DNA of 64,000 bases from positions 67,284,001 to 67,348,000 of the forward strand of contig NC_072795.1 in assembly GCF_028583425.1 (NCBI RefSeq), read 5' to 3'. This DNA is from Eublepharis macularius. Its lineage: Eukaryota; Chordata; Lepidosauria; Squamata; Eublepharidae. Below are positions 23,563 through 33,998 of the stretch, one piece after another. Position numbers and translations under genes: made by a program. Under the pieces are notes generated by a model, which was given only the letters and a program-made list of their open reading frames with translations, made no database searches and was not told where the DNA came from. The stretch's first letter is position 1. Every line of letters starts with the position of its first letter.

Positions 23563-23878
23563 TAAGTTTGCCAACTGTGGCTTAGGAAAATTCCTGGAGA
23601 TTTGGGGGTGGTGCCTGGGGGCATTCAGCAGAGATGTGATGCTATAAAGTTCAGGTCCTCTGGAAGAAGTAGCAGCTTTGGACTCTATACTACTGCTACT
23701 TCTTCCAGGGGAACTGATCTCTGTAGTCTGCAGATCAACTGGAGCTCAGTGAGTTATAATTCCATAGAGTCCACTGTTCAAAGCAGACATTTCTTCCTGG
23801 GGAACTGATCTCTGTCACCTGGAGAACAGTTGTAATTCCGGGAGATCTCCAGCCACCACCTGGTGGCTGGCAACCCTA
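23563..23878 (-). mobile_element. Nonautonomous hAT-like element (GTTGCCA family), expanded copy
   Basis: Flanked by the exact 8-bp duplication AAGGGGAC (23555-23562 and 23879-23886). The family body is read on the minus strand. It is about 100 bp longer than the 14714 and 54802 copies. The extra length comes from a second copy of the GGGGAACTGATCTCTG block (about 23708 and 23799) and a local palindrome, AGAAGTAGCAG against CTGCTACTTCTT. Confidence 0.82.
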
Positions 23879-24351
23879 AAGGGGACAGAGACTGGGACAG
23901 CCAAAAGTCTACAATGTAATTTCTTCTTCTCAGAGCAGGAGGACCAGCATGATTTTCAAGACACCCAAAGGAAGCTCTCTTCTTGTTCATCTTTCTTGGA
24001 TGGGCACAAGCGGTGAAAGGCTAGGTCTTTACCTAGGGACTCCATCTTGGCCAAATGTCAAGCATGCTTTATGTTTTATGAGAAGGAACAAACATTGCCA
24101 TATTGAGAGAAATATTTGCTTTAGGTGCCAAAAATTACCATATTTCTTCTAATTCAAACTCTTCAAGACCTGCCTTATTTAATTCCAACAATGTAGTGAC
24201 CATTATAAAACACTTTTATCTGTTATGTGAATATGAAGGATCTTTGTAATTCTACAGTTCATTATTCAATTAACATCACTGAAAAGCTATTAACTTTGTC
24301 TAGATCAAAAACTGGGAAAGGTTGGCTCTCTGTCTTGAATGATAATTAATT

Positions 24352-24782
24352 GATAATATTTCATACTTGCACAGCAATCCTGAATGGGAATCCAAAGTGG
24401 CTTATAATATTCTCCTCTTCTCCATTTAATCCTCACCATAAACCTGTGAAGCGGGTTAGGTTGGGAGAGAGTGACTGTCCCAAGGTCACGGAGGGGCCTG
24501 GGCTCAGTGGTAGAGCACCTGCTTGGCATGAAGGTCCTCCTAGGTTCAATCCCCAGCATTTCCAGTTGAAAGGACCAGGGAGTAAGTGACAGGAAAGTCC
24601 TTTGCCTAAGACCCTGGGGAGCTGCTACAAGTCTTAGTAGACAATACTGATCTTGATGGACCAAGAGTCTGATTCAGGGTAAGGCAGCTTCATGTGCCAC
24701 CCAGCAAGCTTCCATGGCAGAGCAGGGATTTAAACCTGAATCTCCCAGATTCTAGCCCAATACACTGGCCACAATACCACAT
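24352..24782 (-). repeat. Sauria-type SINE, minus strand, split by another SINE
   Basis: The left part reads CACCATAAACCTGTGAAGCG, GGGAGAGAGTGACTGTCCCA and AGGTCAC; the right part resumes with CACCCAGCAAGCTTCCATGG, GATTTAAACCTGAATCTCCC and ends near ACACTGGCCACAATACCACA. Together these are the reverse complement of a Sauria SINE including the tRNA-like head. A different tRNA SINE (24493-24696) sits at the junction. Confidence 0.65.
24493..24696 (+). repeat. tRNA-derived SINE (second family), nested
   Basis: The head has an A-box-like GGGCTCAGTGGTAGAGCACC and a B box GGTTCAATCCC (24543-24553). The body ends GATTCAGGGTAAGGCAGCTT CATGTG, a common squamate SINE ending. It inserted into the minus-strand Sauria SINE around it and so is younger. 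A sister copy is at 28065. Confidence 0.8.
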
Positions 24783-24894
24783 TTTAAAACAAATATTCTA
24801 AATCTTTCTCTTTAGTACATCCTTACCGTGTGCTGGATTACCTTTCAAAGCCATACAGGAGGCACTCTGCACCATATTTCCCGTAGTGTAGCAG

Positions 24895-25060
24895 ACCAAG
24901 GTATGTGAACCACGTTCAAATTCCCTTTTGGCCAGTGTGGCCTTTGGTCAGTCACCTAACCTACCTCAGGGTTGTTGTGGGGCAAAATGGAGGAGAGGAG
25001 AACCATGCACCTGAATTCCTTAGAGGAAGGGTGGGATTTTAAAAAGCAATCAAAAATGCA
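24895..25060 (+). repeat. Sauria-type SINE, head mostly lost
   Basis: TCAGTCACCTAACCTACCTC, AGGGTTGTTGTGGGGCAAAA and GGAGAGGAGAACCATG followed by AGGAAGGGTGGGATTT match the body and tail of a Sauria SINE. The tRNA-like part is too decayed to place its boxes. Confidence 0.6.
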
Positions 25061-26845
25061 ATGGAACCAAAAATAAAAAGAGAGTCAACTGAGATGTTTA
25101 AGAATAGCAGATACACATTCACATGCATACAAAGGGTGAGAGCATTCAACAAAGAATGGGATTGCTTTCAAGTGCATAAGCAATCCTCTAGTTGACTGTG
25201 AAATATATTTGCTAATCTTCCCCACCATTACCATTCCTAGATGGAGCTCATACTTGGTTGTCAGGACTTATGGCAATTGATGTGATTTTTTTCATGGTAA
25301 ACAGTCATTCTATGCATCATATTAACAGGTTCCACAATTCTACACTGAAACTTTCCGGATTTGGTGACCAAACAAACCATGTAAATTAAAAGTAAAACAG
25401 AAGATAGAAAATACATCTGCATACATTTACTCAGTCTACATGTCTTTTGTTCGCAATATGTTGATAAAAGAAGACTTCATCCCTGTAGTAACTTTTTGTT
25501 CCAATTACCTTTGGAATGACTGGGAAGCGTGAGAGCAATAGATGTGTAGAGCAAGGAGAAAAAGTGCACGGTTTAAAGGCTACCACATGGAATAAAGCAC
25601 TATCGAGTGTTTCAGTCCCATTGTAATCGCCTTTTTGTTTTTAAGTGAGGTAGAACCCTCATCTTTCAATTTTTTTCTCAACCACAATGAGGGCTAGGAA
25701 TGTGATCTTTTAAAAATGTAAACACTCAGATGTTTTCAGAAGGATAACATTTTTTCCCTATTTTGAGATTTTAAATAATTTTACTCATTTAGGTGTGCCA
25801 GCAGTCTCAAAGGAAAAGAAAAACTCAGTCCCACAATGTCACATGCCAGCAAATTACTTCTGGCCCCCATTATTTTAAAGCCCATAGAAATGAATTGTTT
25901 TCTGATTACAGTAAATGCAAATTCAGCCACCACCACTCAGACATCCAGGACATCCAGATGAGCACCTGCTCTGAACTATTCCATTATTAATGAGAAACCG
26001 GTTAGCCAGAAGCGCTTCCTAATGAAATTCAAAGGCACACAGGGGGTGGGGGAGGCCACAGGAGCTGCCATCTATTGCTTTCCCACAGATCTTAGGTAGC
26101 TGCTGGCTCCTGCAATGGAGACTGTTATTTGATGAGGTGCAGGGTAAAGATGCCTGGGAGACAGGTGCTATGAATCCTGCAGCCCATGGGAAGCAGCCCA
26201 GACTGGCCTGAATTCAGGCAGAAAAGAAGCAGGAAACTTCCATTCCGCCCACCACCTGTGAGGATTCTCTGTATCTCCTTGTTTAAACCAATAGGCTGAT
26301 GATGAAGGCAGAAAACTCCTTTACAAAACAAAGAATCTTGGACTCAAAACCCTACATGTAAGACAAAGTTTGGAAAAAAATTACAGTAGCTCAGAACTGG
26401 TGCTGTCTCTCTATTATGTCAGTTTCCAGAATCTCAGGGAGAGGTGTTAATTCTTTCAAGGCCCTTTAACAGAGCTTCTAGTTTAAATGTAAACAGATTT
26501 AAAGATACAAACGAAATTTCTGTTGGGGTGTGGAGGAAGCATGTTCTAGATGACGCAGTACGTGGCCACAGGATAAGACAATTGTCCCCACAGTGTGATG
26601 TTAACGTTTGCCTGCAAATCAGTAATAGGGTACTCACTAAAGTTTCTGCTCTTAGGTTCACACAGCAAAGATGGTTGTGTGTTCAAAAATATCTATTTAT
26701 TAACAAGTAGTTATAGGGTGGGAGCAACTGGTTTCCAGCCAGAGGAGGTCATGCTGTCTATAATTCTAACTAACAAACAGAACTAAGTAGGATCTCCACC
26801 CCATGAGACTAAACCAGCAAACACAAATATCAGAAGGGGGAACAG
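25061..26845. other. No recognised feature
   Basis: AT-rich DNA; no repeat or exon recognised. Confidence 0.45.
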
Positions 26846-26848
26846 ACT

Positions 26849-26998
26849 GGCTGCTTCCACACACATTGGATAATCCACTTTCAATACTCTTTAGTGAACA
26901 TTTGGAACTGCTTTTCCATGTGTGGAACAAAAAATCCACTTTCAAATGATTGCTAAAGTGCATTGAAAGTGCATTATTCAACGTGTGTGGAAATGGCC
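26849..26998. mobile_element. Palindromic MITE, 3-bp target duplication, PIF/Harbinger-like
   Basis: A 150-bp element with termini GGCTGCTTCCACACAC and GTGTGTGGAAATGGCC, inverted over about 46 bp with several mismatches (shared CACTTTCAAT and CTTTAG blocks). ACT flanks it on both sides (26846-26848, 26999-27001). The termini resemble the element at 56043-56213 (GGCTATTTCC / GGAAATGGCC, flanked by TAA). Three-base duplications suit PIF/Harbinger; that assignment is inference. Confidence 0.65.
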
Positions 26999-27001
26999 AC
27001 T

Positions 27002-28064
27002 GTTTCATTATAATGTATACAATAAATACACCACACAGAGTTCCCCTGGGGAACAGATAGGACCCCATCTGTATTGCATATTATAATGTTTTCCCATGCT
27101 TCTTCTCCTTCATAAGTCCTCAAAATATTTCTGTAAGGTTTCCAATATGCAGAGATTGAAGTACCTTGTTGCATAATTTGGAATGGATCACTTGAAAGCA
27201 AATAATAGTTTAGTGTAATACAGATATTGATAACTTTCTCTAGGTAAAAGCAGGTTTAAGTGGTAGATTAGATTGGGAAAACAGCATGCGAGAAAGGTTT
27301 ACACAACCCTCTCTCATCACAGTTTGCCCAACCAACTTTCCCCAACTTCTGTGTTTTGAAAGGGAAAAGCAGGGTGGGCACTCTTTGCTTCGAATCTCCT
27401 GCTGTCTCATCCAGTTTGGGCCAAGTGTGAGCTTTGAATATGGAAGTCCCTGGTTTAAATGTCACCTTAGTACTACAATACAAGTAGGAAAATACTGATC
27501 TAATTCACAGAACTGGTGTAAGGATTTCTGACTTAGTGCATGTAAAGTGTTTCAGTGCTACAGTATCAATGCCAATGATGATGATGAAGAAGAGGAAAGA
27601 GTCACCAGCTGCAATTCTGTTAGGGCAACACGCCACCAGTTACAGAACCTCTTCTAATGGGATGCAAAATTGTAGGAAGCATTTGGATAGATCCAGGTTG
27701 TCCTAGCGATCTTACCTTGGAAGAATATCCATCAGTTCAAAGGCTGATGCCTTTAGATGGTCATGTATTCTTCTGATTTGAAGCACCGAATGAATTTTCA
27801 GCAAGCTCGTCTCTTCCCACTCCATCCTTCAATCTCCACTGATAAACACACATGGCCTAATCCAATTGAAAGCATATTTACTCAGAAATAAGTCAAATCA
27901 GTTTGCTTGCCAGCTACAGCCTGTGGTGGGGGGCAGGGGCAGCTGCAGAAACAGTGGGCCAAGGGCCATGGGCGCCCACCGCCCAATGTCCAGCCCTAAG
28001 AGGAGCGCTGCAGAGTGGCCAGGCTCCATCAGTTATGGCGATTATGGTTGGCCAGGTTCAGTTC
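27002..28064. other. Mostly unrecognised; short CTCAGAAATAAGT-type repeat relic
   Basis: 27845-27905 (GGCCTAATCCAATTGAAAGC, TTTACTCAGAAATAAGT) resembles a short interspersed motif also seen near 55235-55330 and 60950-61015. Otherwise nothing recognised. Confidence 0.4.
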
Positions 28065-28290
28065 AGAATATTGGCCTGTGGATCAGTGGCAGAGCATCTG
28101 CTGTACATGGAAAAGATCTCAAGTTCAATTCCTGGCATTTTCAGTTAAAAGGATTGGGAGCTGGTATTGTGAAAGACCTCTGCCCAAGGCCCCTGGCCCT
28201 GAGTGCTGCTGCCAGTCAGAGACTAGACAGGACTGATCTTGATTGACCAGAGAACTACAACTCGGTTTAAGGCAGTTTCATGTGTTCTGA
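28065..28290 (+). repeat. tRNA-derived SINE (second family)
   Basis: A box TGGATCAGTGG (28079-28089), B box AGTTCAATTCC (28122-28132), body CAGGACTGATCTTGATTGAC and ending CTCGGTTTAAGGCAGTTTCA TGTGTTC. Same family as 24493-24696. It is decayed and is not a tRNA gene. Confidence 0.78.
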
Positions 28291-28440
28291 TACAGAATAA
28301 AATGTGAACTGGGAAAACCAAAATTCACATAGTCCATCAAAACTATGACCCCACTAGTTGGAATAAATCAAGCCACATTATCATTTTCAGCCTCTTCCTC
28401 CCATCTATAGTATAGAGACAATACAACTAGCCTCCATTAC

Positions 28441-28625
28441 AGCCAGTGTGATGTGGTAGATTTATTTATATTTATATACCACCTCTCTGTTCACAAGACT
28501 ACCAATTTGCTAGAGTGCCAGATAAGTATCTGGGAGACGCAGACTCACATCCCTGCACTCCCACACAAGCTTGCTGGGTGCCCTTGGGCCAGTCACACAC
28601 ACTCAAGCCCCTGTTCTAGTCCCTG
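28441..28625 (+). repeat. Sauria-type SINE, interrupted
   Basis: AGCCAGTGTGATGTGGT is a Sauria head fragment, and GTGCCAGATAAGTATCTGGG AGACGCAGACTCACATCCC plus CTTGCTGGGTGCCCTTGGGC continue the SINE. About 55 bp of L2-tail-like DNA (TTTATATTTATATACCACCT) lies between them. Confidence 0.5.
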
Positions 28626-28969
28626 GGATTACATTTCAGTGACTTGACTTCTCCCCTCGCCCATGGGACCAATCCTGCTTTGCAGCTGGCAGGCAGGAGT
28701 CAAGCTGGGCAGGCCCATCCCATGGCAGGGTACACAGGGAAGCAGATGTCAAGCAGGCAGAAGTCAAGGCAACAACAGCAACTCTTGCAGGGAGCTGTGG
28801 AAAGGCTATGATTCTAACCCTTCCTGACAGCCTGGTTAAAGACCTGGCTCCTGTCAAGAGCTGCTACTCTTCATCTGCTTCATAGGAAAGGCTAGAGTGA
28901 GGCTAGAGTGAGGCTGCTTGTCATAGGTTCCTTTATTAGGCACTTGCCTCTGCTCTGGTAAACCTTTAA

Positions 28970-29175
28970 GTTGCCAACCTCCAGGTAGGGCCTGGACATC
29001 TCCTGGAATTACAACTGATCTCCAGACTACAGAGATCAGCTCTCCTGGAAAAAATGGCTGCTTTGGAGAGCAGACTCTACGACATTATGTCTCAAATTCC
29101 TCCTTTCCCCCAAACCATGCCCTTCCCAGACTCTAACCCCCAAATCAATTTCCCAACCTGAAACTGGCAACCCTA
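28970..29175 (+). mobile_element. Nonautonomous hAT-like element (GTTGCCA family)
   Basis: AGTTGCCAACCTCCAGG at the left and AACTGGCAACCCTA at the right are inverted termini; the body has CATCTCCTGGAATTACAACT and AGAGATCAGCTCTCCTGG. I could not find a clean 8-bp duplication. Confidence 0.78.
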
Positions 29176-30639
29176 TGTGACTTCCTTTATCTCTGATCCC
29201 AGTGCTCTGGGGGAGACTCTGGGTAAGGGACCTTGGCAGGACTTCTACAGAGACTCTAGGCCATTGAGAAGTGCTGAAGGAGTGCAGGGCTGCTCAAGGG
29301 GTTCCTGGTCTGTTGGCTGTCTGGGGATGGAGTCCAGACCTGTTTGGTGGAGAAGGATCACAGGGTCCACCTGTGGAGCATTCAGAGGGGCTTGCACTTC
29401 AGAGAGGCCTGGGAGGGACTGTTTGTCATCTGAAGTATCTGCCTTAGTGGAACAGAGGTGAGCTTTGACAGGATCCCACCCTTCCAAATTTCCAGCAGAT
29501 AAAAAGTCCCTATATTATAGGCAATTAAAAATCTTGTTTGCAGTGTGACCTGAGGCCTGAATCAATTGGCATGTGAATTAGTTTTTTCTTGGTTTTCCCA
29601 AATGGAAGGGTGAGGTCTGGTTTGGCTTTTTTGTTTTGCAGAAATTGAGTGTGCAAGCAAGGGCTGTAAAGCTGCCCTTCCCTTGCTTTACCCCACAGCA
29701 CTCTGTCTCTCTTGAGGTTTTCCCTCCGGCATGGCTTATTTCCTTTAGTGGGAACTGGATGGGATGGAATATACTTCCTGTCTCTGGGGGTGGAGGGGGG
29801 CAAGTGGTATCTTTTTGCAAGCCTTGGTGGGGAGAGTGAGCAGCATCACCTACGGCACCAAACATGCTTGGGCCAGTCCTGACATTGGGCAGTGCCAATA
29901 AAAAAAAATACCAACACATCAAAGGTGCACCTCTCTCTCTTCCTCTCTCTCCGGTTGAGGAGATCAGGAGGAAGCAGAAGAGACAGCCAAGAACAGTTGT
30001 TGTGTTAGAAAAACTGCTTTTGAGACACTGAAAAGACAGGGCTGAAAATGAAATTGTCTGCGGCCTGCAGGTGCTGCAAAGGTTTAAGCACCGCAGCAAA
30101 TGCCTTTTCTTTAAAAGGCATTAAACTGTTTAGTACCAGTCTCTCTCCTATTCCTTCCATTTTATCAAAAAACTCTCATTTGGCAACAGGCCAGAAAGGG
30201 GAGAAAATTGTTCATGCCAGTAGAAAACTGGTCAGCTGGTAGCCCTACCCTGCCTCTACCCAACTCCATGTAGAACTTTATTCCCATTTAAGAGATTACC
30301 AACTCAAAGAAGACAGTTTTGTGGCTGACCAAAAAACTGAGCAGAGAGCTTGTGGCTTTGCTGATTTAGAACTAATGCTGGGTATGTTTGCCCTAAAAAT
30401 AGATGCCATCATGGCAAGTTTGGCAAATGTTAAGCTTTGGCCACAATGTTTGTGTTCTTTTTTCCTTACAGCTTTCTCTAGCAATATTTTTAATGCTGTT
30501 TTTTGTTGCAGTTCATGAATAAGAAATGTGTCCAAATATCAAATTTTATTCTTTAGGATTTTCTTCCAGGGGCCCAGCTGCTGCTTAGTTCCCCCTTTGC
30601 CCACTGTTGCTTTTGTTCAGACTGACCAAGAACAAGCTC
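29176..30639. other. No recognised feature
   Basis: Open frames on both strands (for example 29578-30099 minus) show low-complexity, pyrimidine-rich content and no family signature. Confidence 0.45.
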
Positions 30640-31985
30640 TGTATCTCCATTACTATGCCTTGCTTTGCTGCAAAATCCAGAATTTTCAAAAAACTCCCAC
30701 AGTAATCCATGCAACGGTCACCTCCAGGTTGGACTACTGCAACTCACTCTATGCTGGGCTGCCCTTGGGACTGACCTGGAAGCTACAACTGGTCCAGAAT
30801 GCACTGGCACATTTTCTCACTGGAATGCCAATCCAAGCATATATCCATCTTGTGCTGTGCTCGCTACGCTGGCTCCCAGTAGAGTTCCGGATCCTGTTCA
30901 AGATATTAACCTTGGTGTTTAAAGCCCTTCACGGACTGGGGCCATCATACCTGCGGGACCGCCTCTCCCATTATGTCCTCTGCAGGGCATTGCACTCTGC
31001 AGACTAGCAGCTCCTGGTGGTCCCTGGCCCAAAGGACATCCATCTGGCCTCGACCAGGGGCAGGGCTTTTTCTGCCCTGCCTCCGGCCAGGTGGAACATG
31101 CTCCCACTGGAGACTTGAGCCCTGTGGGTCCTGTTACAGTTCCCAGGGCCAGCGCATCCATGGAGGCGGGTCTGGTAGCCGCCTCGAGCGCTGAGGCGCT
31201 GGAGGGGGTATCAGTGGTGGGGGCATGCGCTGCGGAGCTGGCGGCAGCCACGCTGGCGGCTGAGCGGAAGGGCTGGGAAGCCGCCCGCATACCACCCTGG
31301 TCGCCTGCTGCACCTGGCCTGCAGCTGCTGCACCCGGCCGGGAGTGTGTGCTGGTGGCATCAGTGTGGGGCAGTCTGAGTGGGCAGCCTCCCAGCCCTTC
31401 TGCTCAGTAGCCCCATGCTGCCACTGCCTGCATGCAGCTGCAGGCCAGAAGCAGCAGGCAGCCAGGGTGGTGCAGGGTAACTGAGAGGGAGGGCTGGGAG
31501 GCCACCCGCGCACCGTCCCAGCAGCCTGCCACGCCAATGGGTTTGGCTTGCAGCAGCATGCTGCATAATGACATCACACACAGTGATGTCATGCCGTCTG
31601 GGTGCACGCATGCATGCCCATGTGGGCAGCAACAGCCCTGAAGCTGCTACCAGCCTCAGGCGCCAGAAACTCTGGCACCGGCCCTGACAGTTCCTCCAAG
31701 CCTTTGGCTGAGGACCAGTGGGTGTCCTTTCACCCATTCACCTAAGACCACCACGTTTTCCATGACTGTCCTCAGCTATGTGTATGCCCACATGTTATGG
31801 CTCATATGCAGCTGCCAATTGTCTATTTAAGTGGCCTATACATATAAGACCCCTGAACTATTTTAGTGATTGTTTTAAATTACCTCTGATTTTATAGTTT
31901 TTTATGATTACTTATTGTATTGTATGCATGCTATGAGCCACCCTGAACCCATTTGTGGAGAGGGCAGGATATAAATGTAATAAAA
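30640..31985 (+). mobile_element. L2-clade LINE 3' half, split by a GC-rich hAT-like element
   Basis: The plus frame at about 30700-31005 reads VTSRLDYCNSLYAGLPLGLT, LQLVQNALAHFLTG, LRWLPVEFRILFKILTLVFK and ALHGLGPSYLRDRLSHY, the late reverse transcriptase and C-terminal region of L2. The line VVPGPKDIHLASTRGRAF follows in another frame. After the insertion at 31144-31686 the 3' UTR resumes and ends in GAGCCACCCTGAACCCATTT, GGGCAGGATATAAATGTAAT and AAAATAAAT. The N-terminal and endonuclease parts are absent; the reading frame is broken. Confidence 0.88.
31144..31686. mobile_element. GC-rich nonautonomous hAT-like element, 8-bp duplication
   Basis: 543 bp flanked by exact ACAGTTCC copies (31136-31143 and 31687-31694). 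Termini CAGGGCCAGCGC and GCACCGGCCCTG are inverted, a common hAT ending. It is much GC-richer than its surroundings, which explains the overlapping open frames on both strands. A perfect CRE-like hairpin lies at 31568-31592 (ATGACATCAC, 5-base loop, GTGATGTCAT). No transposase is visible. Confidence 0.82.
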
Positions 31986-31995
31986 TAAATATAAT

Positions 31996-33730
31996 TCTAT
32001 ATATATAAAGACAAGTGTCCTGATTGACACATCAATGCCCAGCCCCAAACCCTGGACCTAGAAATGTGAAATTTGGGGAGAACATTCCTTTCATGATGTA
32101 GAGACTCACTAAAAAGGGATTTTAAGAAATTTGCCCCCATATTTTCCCATAGGGATACAGCTTCCCTGTGTGGCTGGCAGGCTGCTCTTCCCCACCACCC
32201 ACCACCCACCAACTGCCAACTCGGCCACTCTTCCCTGAGGTCATTTGCATATGCGACCTGATAGGTCATCACCCCAACATTCTAAACAGTATGCAGTTGC
32301 TATTGGGAGTCATTAAATGTGTCCTGAGGTAAAAATACACCTCCCAGTCTTCCCCTCTAGGGTTGCCAATCTCCCTGTGGGGCCTGGCTTTCCTGTGTGC
32401 CTCGCAACCTTTCCCTCCCTGATGGGTCAGCTGTGGAACTTTGTGTTCTGAGGTAAAAATCAGCTAAAGGAAACTTCAGACAATTGAAGAAAGACAGTAC
32501 AAGACTCCTGAAAAGGAATTTTATATAAAAGTCAGTATGGCAACTGAGTTTTTAAATGTTCATGGGGAGATGGTGCACAACCTTTCTAGGGGCTGTTTCA
32601 ATATGAATCTCTCACATGAACTGGCCGAAGTGCCCACCACACCACCCCTCCCTCAGTCCAACTCCACCTTACACCTCTCGCAGCCATCACCTCTTACTGC
32701 CCCCAAGAAGCCTTCTTGCATACGTCATGCAAGATACACCAATGCTAAAAGGAGGAAGATGCAGCAAAGAAATATGTACATTCTACTCCTGTGGTGCACC
32801 GAGCAGCAGTGGCCAAGTACCAGCAAGATCTCCCCAAGGTACACAGAGCAGCAGAGTCTCTCTATGAGCAAAGCAATCCTGGAAGACGAGTAGAGAGGTG
32901 CTCACTTCCATGGAAAGTCAAGGCTCACTCAGGAATGGCATATGATCCTTCACTATCTTCAAGCTGCCTCTTAACCTCATCCATGCAGAAACACCCTTGT
33001 TCAGCATCAGCATCTCAAAACAAAGCAACATGGCCCAAGTGCTGTGGAACTATATGCTCATTGTTTGGGATGAGAGCAACATGGTGCTTAAGGGGTGTTT
33101 TGAGGCACTGAGCATAATCCTCAAAGATGTCAGGGGCAACAAGAGAGCAATGCGGGGAGTCAAAGTGCTGCTGGCTGGAGACTTCTGGCAGTCTCTGCCA
33201 GTAGTCCCAAGGGGGACTCGAGCTAAAAAGGTTACCATGTATGTCAAGCTGTCATATCTGTGGCCCCTCATCAGGAAACTCTCACTAAGAAAGAACATGA
33301 GAGGCGAGGCATCTGCTGGGGAATTCTCTGAACTCCTACTAAAAATAGGGGACGGAGTGTATCCCGAGTCCGAAGGAAAGGTGACCATCCCTGCAGGCCT
33401 GGGCACAGTAGCGATGACCCTAGCAGCCCTAACAGCCACAATATACCGATATCGCCACTATCACAGAGAAGTCCATGGACTGGCTGTGCAAGCATGCCAG
33501 TCTGACCCCCAAGAATGAAAAGGCTGCCATTATTAATTAAACACAACTTAACTCCCTTGAAGGGGCAGAAATGGAGTACAGATCTGTGGACTCAGTGGTG
33601 CAAATGGATGATGCAGTCCACTACCCTGTGGAGTTCCTCAGCATGCTCAACCTTCCTGGCTTCCCAGCCCACAAGCTTCTCCTCAAAATGGGGGCTCCAG
33701 TGATGCTGCTCCAGAACCTCATCAAAAGCT
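31996..33730 (+). mobile_element. Helitron, internally deleted, with 5' terminus and helicase remains
   Basis: It starts TCTATATATATAAAG, the typical Helitron 5' end, followed by ACACATCAATGCCCAGCCCC and ATGTGAAATTTGGGGAGAAC, which recur in Helitron leaders. Coding remains: at about 32791-32965 HRAAVAKYQQDLPKVHRAAE, EQSNPGRR and KAHSGMAYDPSL, matching the N-terminal repeats. Then, after the Rep (HUH) and early helicase region is lost, PIF1-like helicase at about 32967-33725: Walker B-like IVWDESNM (33060), GDFWQSLPVVPRGT (33178), SAGEFSELLLKIGDG, and in another frame EYRSVDSVVQMDDAVHYPVE and GAPVMLLQNL. At least one frameshift and a stop are present. The 3' hairpin and CTRR end are missing; a CR1 fragment begins right after 33730. 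Confidence 0.85.
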
Positions 33731-33736
33731 GCTTAT

Positions 33737-33998
33737 TTAGCAGCCTTTGATGAGGAACTTTATCAAAAGCTTTCTGGAAGTCCAGATAGACAACACCTAT
33801 TGGTTCCCCCTTGTCCACGTTTGTTCACTCCCTCAAAGAACTCTAACAGGTTCATGAGACAAGATCATCACTTACAGAACCCATGCTGAGTCTTCCTTAA
33901 TAGCTTTTGTTCATCAATGTGCCTACTAATTCTCTCTTTAATAACAGTTTCCACCAACTTACCCAGTATTGACGTTAGACTGACTGGCCTGTAATTTC
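33737..33998 (-). mobile_element. CR1 LINE reverse transcriptase fragment, minus strand
   Basis: On the minus strand it reads NYRPVSLTSILGKLVE, TVIKERISRHIDEQKLL and, further on, GVVYLDFQKAFDKVPHQRL, the CR1 fingers/palm region around motif A. At least one indel separates the blocks. It abuts the Helitron helicase remains at about 33731-33737, probably marking a CR1 insertion or deletion breakpoint. Confidence 0.85.

Noticed and set aside
24493-24560. tRNA-like boxes
   Set aside because: SINE head; sister copy at 28065 has the same body.
30919-31737. Several long overlapping frames on both strands
   Set aside because: They are compositional products of the 543-bp GC-rich hAT-like insertion.
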